The position numbers and the translations under genes were made by a program. Positions 43,230 to 51,041 of a stretch of 64,000 nt of DNA are shown here, piece by piece. The notes beneath the pieces were generated by a model that searched no databases, was not told the origin of the DNA, and worked only from the letters and a program-made list of their open reading frames with translations. The stretch is from an uncultured Pseudoflavonifractor sp. (GTDB taxonomy: Bacteria > Bacillota > Clostridia > Oscillospirales > Oscillospiraceae), in assembly GCA_947425785.1 (NCBI GenBank), contig CANEAY010000001.1:1-64000 (forward strand), read 5' to 3'. The first letter of the stretch is position 1. Each line of letters starts with the position of its first letter.

Positions 43230-44360
43230 ATGAGAAATGAGGCAATGCTGAAGGATTTCATCGAGCTGGCGACGACCGACGCTGTCTCCGGTCAGGAGGA
43301 CAAGGTGGCGGACATCCTGGTGAAGAAGCTGGAGGCCATGGGCTTCACCGTGACCCGGGATGATGCCGGCCCCAAGCTGGGCGGCAACTGCGGCAACGTC
43401 ATCGGCATCCGTGAGGGCGAGCTGGACGGCGCGCTGCTGTTCTCCTCCCACATGGATCGGATGCCCAACGGCTTTGGCATCAAGCCGGTGGAGAAGGACG
43501 GCGTCCTCTACTCCGACGGCACCACCATCCTGGCCGCCGACGACCTGGCCGGTGTGTGCGGCATCCTGGAGAGCTTCCGCCAGGTCATCGCCTCCGGCAA
43601 GCCCCTGCCCCGGCTGGAGGTGGTCTTTACCGTCCAGGAGGAGCCCGGCGTCTGGGGCTCCCGTGCCGACGTGCTGGACACCTCTGTATTTAAGGCCAAG
43701 ATGGGCTACGTCTTTGACGCCACCGGCGACATCGGCCGCTTTGTGGTGAAGGGCCCCGGCCGCTACACCATCGACGTGGAGCTCACCGGCAAGCCCGCCC
43801 ACGCCGGCGCCGATCCCGAGAAGGGCATCGACGCGGCCAAGGCCATGGGCGAGATCCTCTTCACCCTCAAGACCGGCCGTCTGGACTTCGAGACCGTGTC
43901 CAACTTCCCCATCGTCCACGGCATCACCGCCCGGAACTCCGTGTGTGACAGCGCCGGCTTCAAGGGCGAGGCCCGCAGCCGCGATCCCGAGAAGCTGGAG
44001 AAGTACATGAAGTACTTTGACGAGCACTGCCGGAAGATCGCCGCTGAGCGGAACGTGGGCATCGACATCGTCACCGAGCTGAGCTATCCCACACTGAACA
44101 TCGCCGAGGATGAGCCTGTGCTGATGCTGGCCAAGAAGGCCTGTGATAAGCTGGGCTTCAAGTTCAATCCCGAGGCCGGCGGCGGCGGAATGGACGCCAA
44201 CAACCTCACCGGCCGCGGCATCCGCTGCGTGGGCTGTGGCTGCGGCTACTCCAAGAACCACACCCGGGAGGAGTACCTGGTGCTGGAGGAGTTCTTCAAG
44301 CTGGGCCAGCTGGGCACCACCCTCATTGAGCTCTTTGCCGAGGAGTGCAAGGCCAAATAA
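43230..44360 (+). CDS. PepT-like M20 peptidase, copy 3
   Basis: Third tandem homologue, 376 residues, with intact SSHMDRMPNG, TILAADDLAGVC, TVQEEPGVWGS, KPAHAGADPEKGIDAAK and GYSKNHTREE motifs. It begins with AGGAGG before ATG 43230. Codon use is strongly biased to C/G-ending codons, as in the carrier that follows, suggesting high expression. Triplication with retained catalysis suggests specialisation for different peptides. Confidence 0.9.
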   Translation: MRNEAMLKDFIELATTDAVSGQEDKVADILVKKLEAMGFTVTRDDAGPKLGGNCGNVIGIREGELDGALLFSSHMDRMPNGFGIKPVEKDGVLYSDGTTILAADDLAGVCGILESFRQVIASGKPLPRLEVVFTVQEEPGVWGSRADVLDTSVFKAKMGYVFDATGDIGRFVVKGPGRYTIDVELTGKPAHAGADPEKGIDAAKAMGEILFTLKTGRLDFETVSNFPIVHGITARNSVCDSAGFKGEARSRDPEKLEKYMKYFDEHCRKIAAERNVGIDIVTELSYPTLNIAEDEPVLMLAKKACDKLGFKFNPEAGGGGMDANNLTGRGIRCVGCGCGYSKNHTREEYLVLEEFFKLGQLGTTLIELFAEECKAK

Positions 44361-44450
44361 TTTCCCTTTGGTTTTTACCGCCTGTTTTGAGAGAGGGCGG
44401 GCGGCGAAAATATAAAACTGTTTTTGAGAAAAAATGGAGGTAGAAACAAA

Positions 44451-45659
44451 ATGTCACAGTATCAAGCAGTATTTATGATCCTGTTGGTCTTCTTTGTGGG
44501 CGACCTGATCGGCGCTCTCACCAAGGCCAAGATCTCGTCCATGTTCGTCATCATGATGGGCTTCCTGGTCCTGTTCCTGACCGGCGCTTATCCCGCCGAC
44601 ATCATGACCACTTCCGGCTTCGCCGCCGTGGCTTCCCTGGGACAGTATTTCCTGCTGTTCAACATGGGCACCACCGTGGACATCCCCACCCTGAAGCGTG
44701 AGTGGCGCACCGTGGTGGGCGCCATGATCGGCATGGCCGCCGCCATTGCCGGCTGCTGCGTGGCCATCCCCATCATCGGCAAGGACTTCGCTCTGGCCGC
44801 CGCCCCCGTGGTCAACGGCGGTATCGTGGCCACCACCACTATGGTGGATGCCGCTACTGAGGCCGGCCTTCCCGCCGTTGCCGGTCTGGCCACCTTCATC
44901 TACGCCGTGCAGAAGTTCGTGGGCACCCTGCCCGCCTCCAACTGCGGCCTGAGCGTAGCCAACGAGGTGGTCAAGACCCTCCGCGACAAGCACGCCGCCG
45001 ACCCCAACTACAGCTGGTATGATGAGCAGGCCGGCGAGGGCGGTGCCGCCAAGAAGGCCCCCTTCTGGCAGGGCATCAAGCGCTACTACACCACCTTCAT
45101 CTGCCTGGGCATCGGCGCTGCCGCCATTGTCATCGCCGAGATGGTGGCCAAGGTCTTTAAGGGCACTCCCCTGAGCTTCATCAACATGTCCATCGTGTGC
45201 ATGGTGCTGGGCATCGTGGCCCGGAACACCGGCCTGGTGCCTCCCAGCATCATGGTCACCCAGGCCAAGGCCAACGGCTTCTTCTCCTTCCTGTCCCTGT
45301 GCACCATCATCCCCTCTCTCGCCAAGATCGACATCGGCATGATCCCCACCATCGGCTTCGCCACTGTGGTCGTCTTCGTGCTGGTCATGGCCTTCACCTT
45401 CGTGGTCTTCTTCCTCACTCCCGCCTGGAAGGTGGTGGGCAGCAAGAAGCTGTCCATTGGTATCGCCATGTGCCAGATGATCGGCTATCCCGGCACCGAG
45501 CTCATTGCCACTGAGATCACCAACGCCGTGGCCGAGACCGAGGAGGAGCGGGATGCCGTCACCGCCCGCATCCAGACCGCCTACGTCATCTCCGGCTTCA
45601 CCTCTGTGACCATTCTCTCTGTGGTCATCGCCGGCGTTCTGGCCAACTTCATCGGCTGA
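44451..45659 (+). CDS. GltS-like sodium:glutamate symporter family carrier
   Basis: A 402-residue membrane protein with about ten helices in two halves separated by a hydrophilic loop (about 178-205), as in GltS-type carriers. Glycine/asparagine-rich re-entrant-like motifs are APVVNGGIVATTTMVDAAT, LPASNCGLSVANEVV and, in the second half, QMIGYPGTELIATEITNAV. I assign it to the GltS/ESS-like group by topology and context; substrate could be glutamate or a small glutamyl compound. GGAGGTAGAAACAAA precedes ATG 44451. It follows the peptidases and precedes the gamma-glutamyltransferase-like gene. Confidence 0.62.
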   Translation: MSQYQAVFMILLVFFVGDLIGALTKAKISSMFVIMMGFLVLFLTGAYPADIMTTSGFAAVASLGQYFLLFNMGTTVDIPTLKREWRTVVGAMIGMAAAIAGCCVAIPIIGKDFALAAAPVVNGGIVATTTMVDAATEAGLPAVAGLATFIYAVQKFVGTLPASNCGLSVANEVVKTLRDKHAADPNYSWYDEQAGEGGAAKKAPFWQGIKRYYTTFICLGIGAAAIVIAEMVAKVFKGTPLSFINMSIVCMVLGIVARNTGLVPPSIMVTQAKANGFFSFLSLCTIIPSLAKIDIGMIPTIGFATVVVFVLVMAFTFVVFFLTPAWKVVGSKKLSIGIAMCQMIGYPGTELIATEITNAVAETEEERDAVTARIQTAYVISGFTSVTILSVVIAGVLANFIG

Positions 45660-45693
45660 TCGAGCTTACACAATTCGTAGCAAACCGACCGCG

Positions 45694-45736
45694 AAGGAGC
45701 CGGTCCTCCGGGGAACCGGGGGATCGGCTCCTTTTT
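45694..45736 (+). terminator. Terminator between carrier and gamma-glutamyltransferase-like gene
   Basis: A GC-rich stem (AAGGAGCCGGTCCTCCGG with its near-complement) followed by T5. The next gene may depend on read-through. Confidence 0.75.
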
Positions 45737-45761
45737 CCACTTGAAGAAAGGAAGTTTCCCT

Positions 45762-47390
45762 ATGCCTGAATTCAGCCCCCTCAAATATTCCTATCCCTCC
45801 CATCGGAACGTGGTCTACGCCAAGAAGGGTATGGCCGCATCCACCTCTCCCACGGCGTCTCAGGTGGGTATCGACATTATGAAGGCCGGGGGCAACGCCA
45901 TGGACGCCGCCATCGCCATGGCCACCGTCCTGCCCCTGGTGGAGCCCACCGGCAACGGCCTGGGCTCCGACTGCTTTGCCCTGGTGTGGAGCGCCAAGGA
46001 CAAAAAACTGTTTGGCCTGGACGGCTCCGGCTATTCCCCCAAGGCCCTGTCCGCCGAGGATGTAAAGAAGGCGGGATATGACAAGGTGCCCATGGAGGGC
46101 TGGCTGCCCGTCATGGTTCCCGGCGCTCCCAGCGCCTGGGCCGAGCTGCGCCGCCGCTTCGGCACCAAGTCCATGCCGGAGCTGATGGCTCCCGCCATCC
46201 AGTACGCCCGGGATGGCGCCTGTATCCCCGTCAATGTCTGGTACCAGTGGAAGGCGGAAGTGGCCCGCATCGGCGCCGCGGCCAAGAAGGATCCCAAAGT
46301 CTTTGGCCCCTGGATGGAGCACTTCACCAAGGACGGCAAGATGTTTGAACCCGGTGAGGTCTTCTATAACCCCGACTATGCCGACACTTTGGAGTCCCTG
46401 GCCGGGAGCGACTGCGACAGCTACTACAGCGGCGACATCATGAAGAAGATCGTGGCCTTCTCCAAGGAGACCGGCGGCTTCTTCGAGGAGAGCGACTTTA
46501 CCAGCTATAAGGCCCAGTGGGTGGAGCCCATCTCCATCAATTACAAGGGCTACGATGTGCTGGAGATGCCCCCCAACGGACACGGCATCACCGCCCTTAT
46601 GGCCCTGAAGATGCTGGAGAAGATGGACCTGGGCACCGACCGTGAGACTGCGGCGGCCTACCACAAGATGATCGAGACCACCAAGCTGGCCTTCGTGGAC
46701 ACCAAGAAGTTTGTGGCCGATCCCCGGTATATGAAGACCAAGGTGGAGGACATGCTCTCCGACCGCTACGCCGACCTGCGCCGGGCCCTCATCTCCGACA
46801 CCGAGGCCCTCTATCCCGAGGCCGGCGATCCCTCCTGCGGCGGCACCGTGTACTTCTGCACCGCCGACGGCGAGGGCAACATGGTCTCCTTCATCCAGTC
46901 CAACTACAACCGCTTCGGCTCCGGCATCCTGGTTCCCGGCACCGGCATCACCCTCCAGGACCGGGGCGCCAACTTCTCCATGGATCCCGCCAGCGACAAC
47001 TTCCTGGAGGGCGGCAAGAAGGCCTACCACACTATTATCCCCGGCTTCCTGTGCAAGGACGGGGAGGCCATCGGCCCCTTCGGCGTCATGGGCGGCTTCA
47101 TGCAGCCCCAGGGCCATGTCCAGGTGGTGGTGAACACCATCGACTTCCACATGAACCCCCAGGAGGCACTGGACGCCCCCCGGTTCCAGTGGGTGGGCGA
47201 GAAGAAGGTGCAGCTGGAGCGGGAGGTCAATCCCAGCATCGCCCAGCGGCTGGCCCAGATGGGCCACCAGGTGGAGATCGTCAATACCAATATCGGCATG
47301 GGCCGGGGCGAGATCATCTGGCGTATGCCTGACGGTACCCTCATCGGCGGCACGGAGCCCCGGGCCGACGGTACCATCGCCGCCTGGTGA
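45762..47390 (+). CDS. Gamma-glutamyltransferase-like Ntn hydrolase
   Basis: A 542-residue protein of the gamma-glutamyltranspeptidase family, which cleaves gamma-glutamyl bonds (glutathione, gamma-glutamyl peptides). The autocatalytic nucleophile threonine is at CGGTVYFCTADGEGN, where processing would yield the small subunit, and downstream motifs NRFGSGILVPGTGITLQDRG and the PQGHVQVVVNTIDFHMNPQEA region are typical. Unlike the enteric enzyme there is no signal peptide, so it should act in the cytoplasm on imported substrate. ATG 45762 has AAAGGAAG 7 bases upstream. The neighbouring peptidases and carrier suggest glutamyl-peptide salvage. Confidence 0.88.
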   Translation: MPEFSPLKYSYPSHRNVVYAKKGMAASTSPTASQVGIDIMKAGGNAMDAAIAMATVLPLVEPTGNGLGSDCFALVWSAKDKKLFGLDGSGYSPKALSAEDVKKAGYDKVPMEGWLPVMVPGAPSAWAELRRRFGTKSMPELMAPAIQYARDGACIPVNVWYQWKAEVARIGAAAKKDPKVFGPWMEHFTKDGKMFEPGEVFYNPDYADTLESLAGSDCDSYYSGDIMKKIVAFSKETGGFFEESDFTSYKAQWVEPISINYKGYDVLEMPPNGHGITALMALKMLEKMDLGTDRETAAAYHKMIETTKLAFVDTKKFVADPRYMKTKVEDMLSDRYADLRRALISDTEALYPEAGDPSCGGTVYFCTADGEGNMVSFIQSNYNRFGSGILVPGTGITLQDRGANFSMDPASDNFLEGGKKAYHTIIPGFLCKDGEAIGPFGVMGGFMQPQGHVQVVVNTIDFHMNPQEALDAPRFQWVGEKKVQLEREVNPSIAQRLAQMGHQVEIVNTNIGMGRGEIIWRMPDGTLIGGTEPRADGTIAAW

Positions 47391-47400
47391 TGACTGACAC

Positions 47401-47429
47401 TTGCAAACCTTCCGGGTTTGTGTTATCCT
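47401..47429 (+). promoter_or_regulatory. Promoter of the DUF1275 gene
   Basis: TTGCAA (47401-47406) and TATCCT (47424-47429) are separated by 17 bases. Confidence 0.6.
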
Positions 47430-47446
47430 TTTAGGCAGAACAAAGG

Positions 47447-47474
47447 CGGCCCCGCGTCTATGGGCGTGGGGCCG
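47447..47474 (+). other. Leader hairpin before the DUF1275 gene
   Basis: CGGCCCCGCG pairs with CGTGGGGCCG over 10 bp in the 5' leader. There is no U-tract, so it is a stable leader structure or a weak terminator for the preceding gene. Confidence 0.45.
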
Positions 47475-47528
47475 TTCTGCTGTCAATCGAAGCTGCAGAG
47501 AGACCAAGAAAAACTGGAGGAAGCATCT

Positions 47529-48218
47529 ATGGAGACCAAGCGTGTCCCCCTGGCGGAGAGCATGCTGTTTTTGACCGTCGTCACCTTTATGGGCGGATTT
47601 TTGGATACTTACATTTATACTGTGCGAAGCGGCTTTTTCCCCAACGGCCACACCACCAACATGGCCAAGGTGGGCATCGCCCTGGCCCAGGGGAATTGGA
47701 GCACCATGTTTCTGACCCTGCTCTTTCCCCTCTCCTGCGTTTTGGGCGTTGTGGTCAGCGAACTTGTCCGCACCACGGTAAAGGATCGGGATTGGCGGCG
47801 CATGGGGCTGATCCTGGAATTTTTGCTGCTGTGCGGCGTGGCCTTTGTCCCGGCCTGGGTGCCCGACCGGGCCATCAACGCCTTCGGCTGTTTCATCACG
47901 GCCTATCAGCTGTGCCTGTTCCGCAAGTGTGAGTTCGGCGTACATAACACCACCATCTGCACAGGGAACCTGCGCTCTATGGCCCAATTCTTTTTCTCTG
48001 CCCTGCAGGATAAGACGGCCTCTTCCTGGATGCGCTTTCTCAAGTACGGCAGCTTTCTCGTCACCTTTATCCTGGGCTCCGCCGCCAGCTTCCTGCTGTG
48101 CGGCGTGATGGATAAATACGCCTCCTTGGTAGGGGCGGCCATTGTGGCCGGGCTCTATGCGGCTATGGTGATGGATGATAAGAAAAATGCGGCGGAGGCC
48201 AAAGGTGTCCTTTCCTGA
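47529..48218 (+). CDS. DUF1275 (YoaK-like) membrane protein
   Basis: A 229-residue membrane protein with six predicted helices. The DUF1275 opening FMGGFLDTYIYTVRSGFFPNG and the later HNTTICTGNLRSMAQ stretch are characteristic. Function of the family is unknown. ATG 47529 has GGAGGAAGCATCT upstream. The downstream comF-like gene starts inside its last codons, so translation is coupled. Confidence 0.82.
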   Translation: METKRVPLAESMLFLTVVTFMGGFLDTYIYTVRSGFFPNGHTTNMAKVGIALAQGNWSTMFLTLLFPLSCVLGVVVSELVRTTVKDRDWRRMGLILEFLLLCGVAFVPAWVPDRAINAFGCFITAYQLCLFRKCEFGVHNTTICTGNLRSMAQFFFSALQDKTASSWMRFLKYGSFLVTFILGSAASFLLCGVMDKYASLVGAAIVAGLYAAMVMDDKKNAAEAKGVLS

Positions 48219-48849
48219 AGTGCTCCTTGACCTTCTCTTCCCACCTAAGTGCCCCTTCTGCGGCAAACTGCTGGAGAGGGGCGCTTTGCTCTGTCCGGAA
48301 TGTCAAAAGGAACTTCCCTGGCTGGAGGGCCCTGCGGGAGAGAGGACGGTGGAGCTGACGGAAGGATGCGTTTCGCCCCTGCGGTACGAGGGCCTGGTGC
48401 GGGAGGGCATCCATGCCTATAAATTTCACGGTAAGTCCGCCCGGAGCCGGGCCTTCGGCCTCCTCATCGCCCAGTGCGTCCGCGACCACGGCCTCGCCGC
48501 CGACGTGGTCTCCTGGCCGCCCCTGTCCCCAAAGCGGCTGCGCCGTCGGGGCTACGACCAGGCCGAATTGTTGGCGAAAGCAGTGGGGGCGGCCCTGGGT
48601 ATTCCCACAGTGCGCACCCTGAACAAGGAAGACCGCCCCGCCCAGTCCGGGCTGGAGGAGGAGGGGGAGCGCCGGGCCAACCTGCTGGGTGCCTATTCCG
48701 TCTGTTCCCCGGAAGAGATCCGGGGCAAAACGGTACTGCTCATCGACGATGTGGTCACCACCGGCTCCACCCTCTCCGAGTGCGCCAAGACCCTGCGTTT
48801 GGCGGGCGCGGAGAAGGTCATCTGCGCCGCATTGGCCCGGGCCAGGTAA
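48205..48849 (+). CDS. comF: ComF family phosphoribosyltransferase-like protein
   Basis: A 214-residue ComF homologue. The N-terminus carries a zinc-ribbon-like CPFC/CPEC pair (about residues 16-41), and the C-terminal half is a PRTase fold with PRPP loop VLLIDDVVTTGSTLSEC. ComF assists DNA uptake in naturally competent Firmicutes, but the gene is widespread in species not known to be competent. GTG 48205 is chosen: GGAGG ends 6 bases upstream. The frame opens earlier at 48175. It overlaps the DUF1275 stop by 14 bases. Confidence 0.85.
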   Translation: MSFPEVLLDLLFPPKCPFCGKLLERGALLCPECQKELPWLEGPAGERTVELTEGCVSPLRYEGLVREGIHAYKFHGKSARSRAFGLLIAQCVRDHGLAADVVSWPPLSPKRLRRRGYDQAELLAKAVGAALGIPTVRTLNKEDRPAQSGLEEEGERRANLLGAYSVCSPEEIRGKTVLLIDDVVTTGSTLSECAKTLRLAGAEKVICAALARAR

Positions 48850-48887
48850 CAAGTGGTGACAATTTGGTGAAAATTTTGCCTTTCCCG

Positions 48888-48916
48888 TTGAAATACGGAT
48901 GAAAACCCGATATAAT
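48888..48916 (+). promoter_or_regulatory. Promoter of mreB
   Basis: TTGAAA (48888-48893) and TATAAT (48911-48916) are 17 bases apart, a near-consensus vegetative promoter. Confidence 0.8.
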
Positions 48917-48941
48917 ACCTATATTCTAATGGGGTAAAAAA

Positions 48942-48966
48942 GCACAGCCGGTGAAGCCGGCTGTGC
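48942..48966 (+). other. Stable hairpin in the mreB 5' leader
   Basis: GCACAGCCGG-TGAAG-CCGGCTGTGC forms a 10 bp stem ending 23 bases before the start codon. With no U-tract after it, it is probably an mRNA-stabilising or regulatory leader element. Confidence 0.5.
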
Positions 48967-48989
48967 GGAAAGATATATGAGGTGCTTTT

Positions 48990-50015
48990 ATGTTCAGTAA
49001 AGATATCGGGATCGATCTGGGTACTGCCTCCATCCTGGTCTACGTCAAGGGCAAGGGCGTTGTCCTGCGGGAGCCCTCCGTGGTGGCCATGGACAAGAAT
49101 ACCGGCAAGCTGCTCAAGGTGGGCGCCGAAGCCCAGGCCATGCTGGGCCGTACCCCCGGCAACATTGTGGCCATCCGCCCCCTGCGGGAGGGCGTCATCT
49201 CCGACTACGACATGACCGAGCGGATGCTCAAGGAGTTTGTCCGCAAGGTGACTTCCTTTACCCTCTTTAAGCCCCGCCTCCTCATCTGCGTGCCCTCCGG
49301 CATCACCGAGGTAGAGGAGCGGGCCGTGGTGGACGCGGGCATCCAGGCCGGCGCCCGCCGGGCCTACCTCATTGAGGAGCCTGTGGCCGCCGCCATCGGC
49401 GCGGGCATCGACATCACCAAGCCCGACGGCCACATGGTGGTGGACATCGGCGGCGGCACCGCCGACATCGCCGTCATCTCCCTGGGCGGCGTGGTGGAGT
49501 CCGCCTCCATCAAGATCGCCGGCGATAAGTTTGACGAGGCCATCATCAAATATATCCGCCGCCGGCACAACGTGCTCATCGGCGAGCGTACCGCCGAGGA
49601 GCTGAAGATGCAGATCGGCTGCGTATTCCCCCCGGAGGAAGAGAAGAGCATGAGCCTGAAGGCCCGCAGCCTGATGACCGGCCTGCCCCAGGTATTCACC
49701 GTCACCTCCAGCGAGATGATAGAGGCTTTTGAGGAGCCCTCCACCCGTATCCTGGAGGCCATCCACGGCGTTTTGGAGCGCACCCCCCCCGAGCTGGTGG
49801 CGGACATCTCCAACAACGGCATCGTCATGACCGGCGGCGGCTCTCTGGTGCAGGGCTTCGACAAGCTCATCGAGTCCCACACCGGCATCGAGACCCATGT
49901 GGCCGACGACGCCATCTCCTGCGTGGCCTACGGCACCGGCAAGAGCCTGGAGAGCCTGGACAGTATGCAGGACGGCACCATCAACCTGTCCCGCCGCAAG
50001 CAGCTCAACGGTTAA
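48990..50015 (+). CDS. mreB: Rod shape-determining protein MreB/Mbl
   Basis: Actin-like ATPase that forms membrane-associated filaments guiding lateral wall synthesis. The 341-residue protein has the phosphate-1 loop IGIDLGTASILVYVKGKGVV, phosphate-2 VDIGGGTADIAVISLGG and the adenosine motif IVMTGGGSLVQGFDKL. A short MFSKD N-terminus may aid membrane contact. mreC and mreD do not follow; the gene stands alone with its own promoter and terminator, as Mbl/MreBH-type paralogues often do. Confidence 0.93.
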   Translation: MFSKDIGIDLGTASILVYVKGKGVVLREPSVVAMDKNTGKLLKVGAEAQAMLGRTPGNIVAIRPLREGVISDYDMTERMLKEFVRKVTSFTLFKPRLLICVPSGITEVEERAVVDAGIQAGARRAYLIEEPVAAAIGAGIDITKPDGHMVVDIGGGTADIAVISLGGVVESASIKIAGDKFDEAIIKYIRRRHNVLIGERTAEELKMQIGCVFPPEEEKSMSLKARSLMTGLPQVFTVTSSEMIEAFEEPSTRILEAIHGVLERTPPELVADISNNGIVMTGGGSLVQGFDKLIESHTGIETHVADDAISCVAYGTGKSLESLDSMQDGTINLSRRKQLNG

Positions 50016-50022
50016 AAGAGAT

Positions 50023-50057
50023 AAAAACGCCCTGTTCAGAAGAACAGGGCGTTTTTT
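50023..50057 (+). terminator. Terminator of mreB
   Basis: AAAAACGCCCTGTTC-AGAA-complement followed by T6, 7 bases after the stop codon. Confidence 0.9.
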
Positions 50058-50078
50058 GAAAAGAAGGAGGAAGGCGTT

Positions 50079-50972
50079 ATGAAGGCTCTGCTTGCCCTGT
50101 TTCTCTCCCTGGCTTTGGGCGTCTCCGGCTATGGGAACCAGTCTGTCCCGGAGGAGGTCAAGCCCTGGGAGGCCGATGCCAATTCCTATATCCTGGAGCG
50201 GCTGGACGCCTGCCTGGATGAGGAGGGCCGGTGGCAGGTGCGCTTCTGGATCTTCCCCGGCACCGGCCCCACCGGGGGAGAGCTGCCCGAGGAAGAGTAC
50301 GGCAACGCCCTGCGGGAGCTCATCTCCTCCTATGACTGGCGGGTGACGGAGGAGCTGGAGTACGACGAGGCCGCCGCCAACGCTTCGGCAGCCTACAGCG
50401 TCAGCATTGTTCCCTCCTACTCCGCCATAGTGGAGCACGCGGGCCCCATCCGCTTCTCCACGTATACCACCGGGCTTCAGATGAGCGTTTACGACGAGGA
50501 GACGGGGCAGTACGGTACGCTTTACTTCACGGCGGAGGGGGCGGAAGGCCTCTGCGCCGCTGTGGCCGACCTGTATCCCGGCTGGGACGCGGTGACGGGC
50601 TGCCGCACCCGGATCGCCCCCCAGGCCACCCGGGAGGAGACGGCCCGGGCCTATCTGGAGGCCACCTTCGCCGTCCTGCGGGAGAACGGCCACATCCTGG
50701 ACGCCAGGGTGGACAGCCTGGAGCTCATCCCACCGGAGTGGGACGGGCAGTCGCCGGGCAGTAACTACATGACCTATGACGACACTGTGGCCCTCCACTT
50801 CAGGGCGGCGTTTTCCTTCAAGCCTACCCGGCCGGAGCTTAGCTATTGGCAGGAACTGGGGGTAGGTGAGGACGGCTGGGCCAGCCTGGAATTTTCCAAG
50901 ATCGCCCTCAGTCTGTGGGAGGATGGGCTTTACGAGCTGGGCTGGTTCGAGGTGCCCATGGAGGAGTTTTGA
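50079..50972 (+). CDS. Exported protein of unknown function with altered lipobox
   Basis: A 297-residue protein with an N-terminal signal sequence (ALLALFLSLALGVSGYGNQ). The position where a lipoprotein would carry the invariant cysteine reads SGYGN, so it is either secreted or a former lipoprotein whose cysteine became tyrosine. The mature part is acidic and rich in Trp, Tyr and Glu, with no recognised domain. It is enclosed by terminators on both sides and has GGAGGAAGGCGTT before ATG 50079. Confidence 0.65.
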   Translation: MKALLALFLSLALGVSGYGNQSVPEEVKPWEADANSYILERLDACLDEEGRWQVRFWIFPGTGPTGGELPEEEYGNALRELISSYDWRVTEELEYDEAAANASAAYSVSIVPSYSAIVEHAGPIRFSTYTTGLQMSVYDEETGQYGTLYFTAEGAEGLCAAVADLYPGWDAVTGCRTRIAPQATREETARAYLEATFAVLRENGHILDARVDSLELIPPEWDGQSPGSNYMTYDDTVALHFRAAFSFKPTRPELSYWQELGVGEDGWASLEFSKIALSLWEDGLYELGWFEVPMEEF

Positions 50973-50988
50973 GCTGCCCATGACACAC

Positions 50989-51030
50989 AAAAAGGCCCTC
51001 TGAGGTGCGGAGCACCTCAGAGGGCCTTTT
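50989..51030. terminator. Bidirectional terminator between convergent genes
   Basis: AAAAAGGCCCTCTGAGGTGC pairs with its complement around GGA and ends in T4. It serves the exported-protein gene and murC, which converge here. Confidence 0.85.
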
Positions 51031-51041
51031 CCCATCAATGT

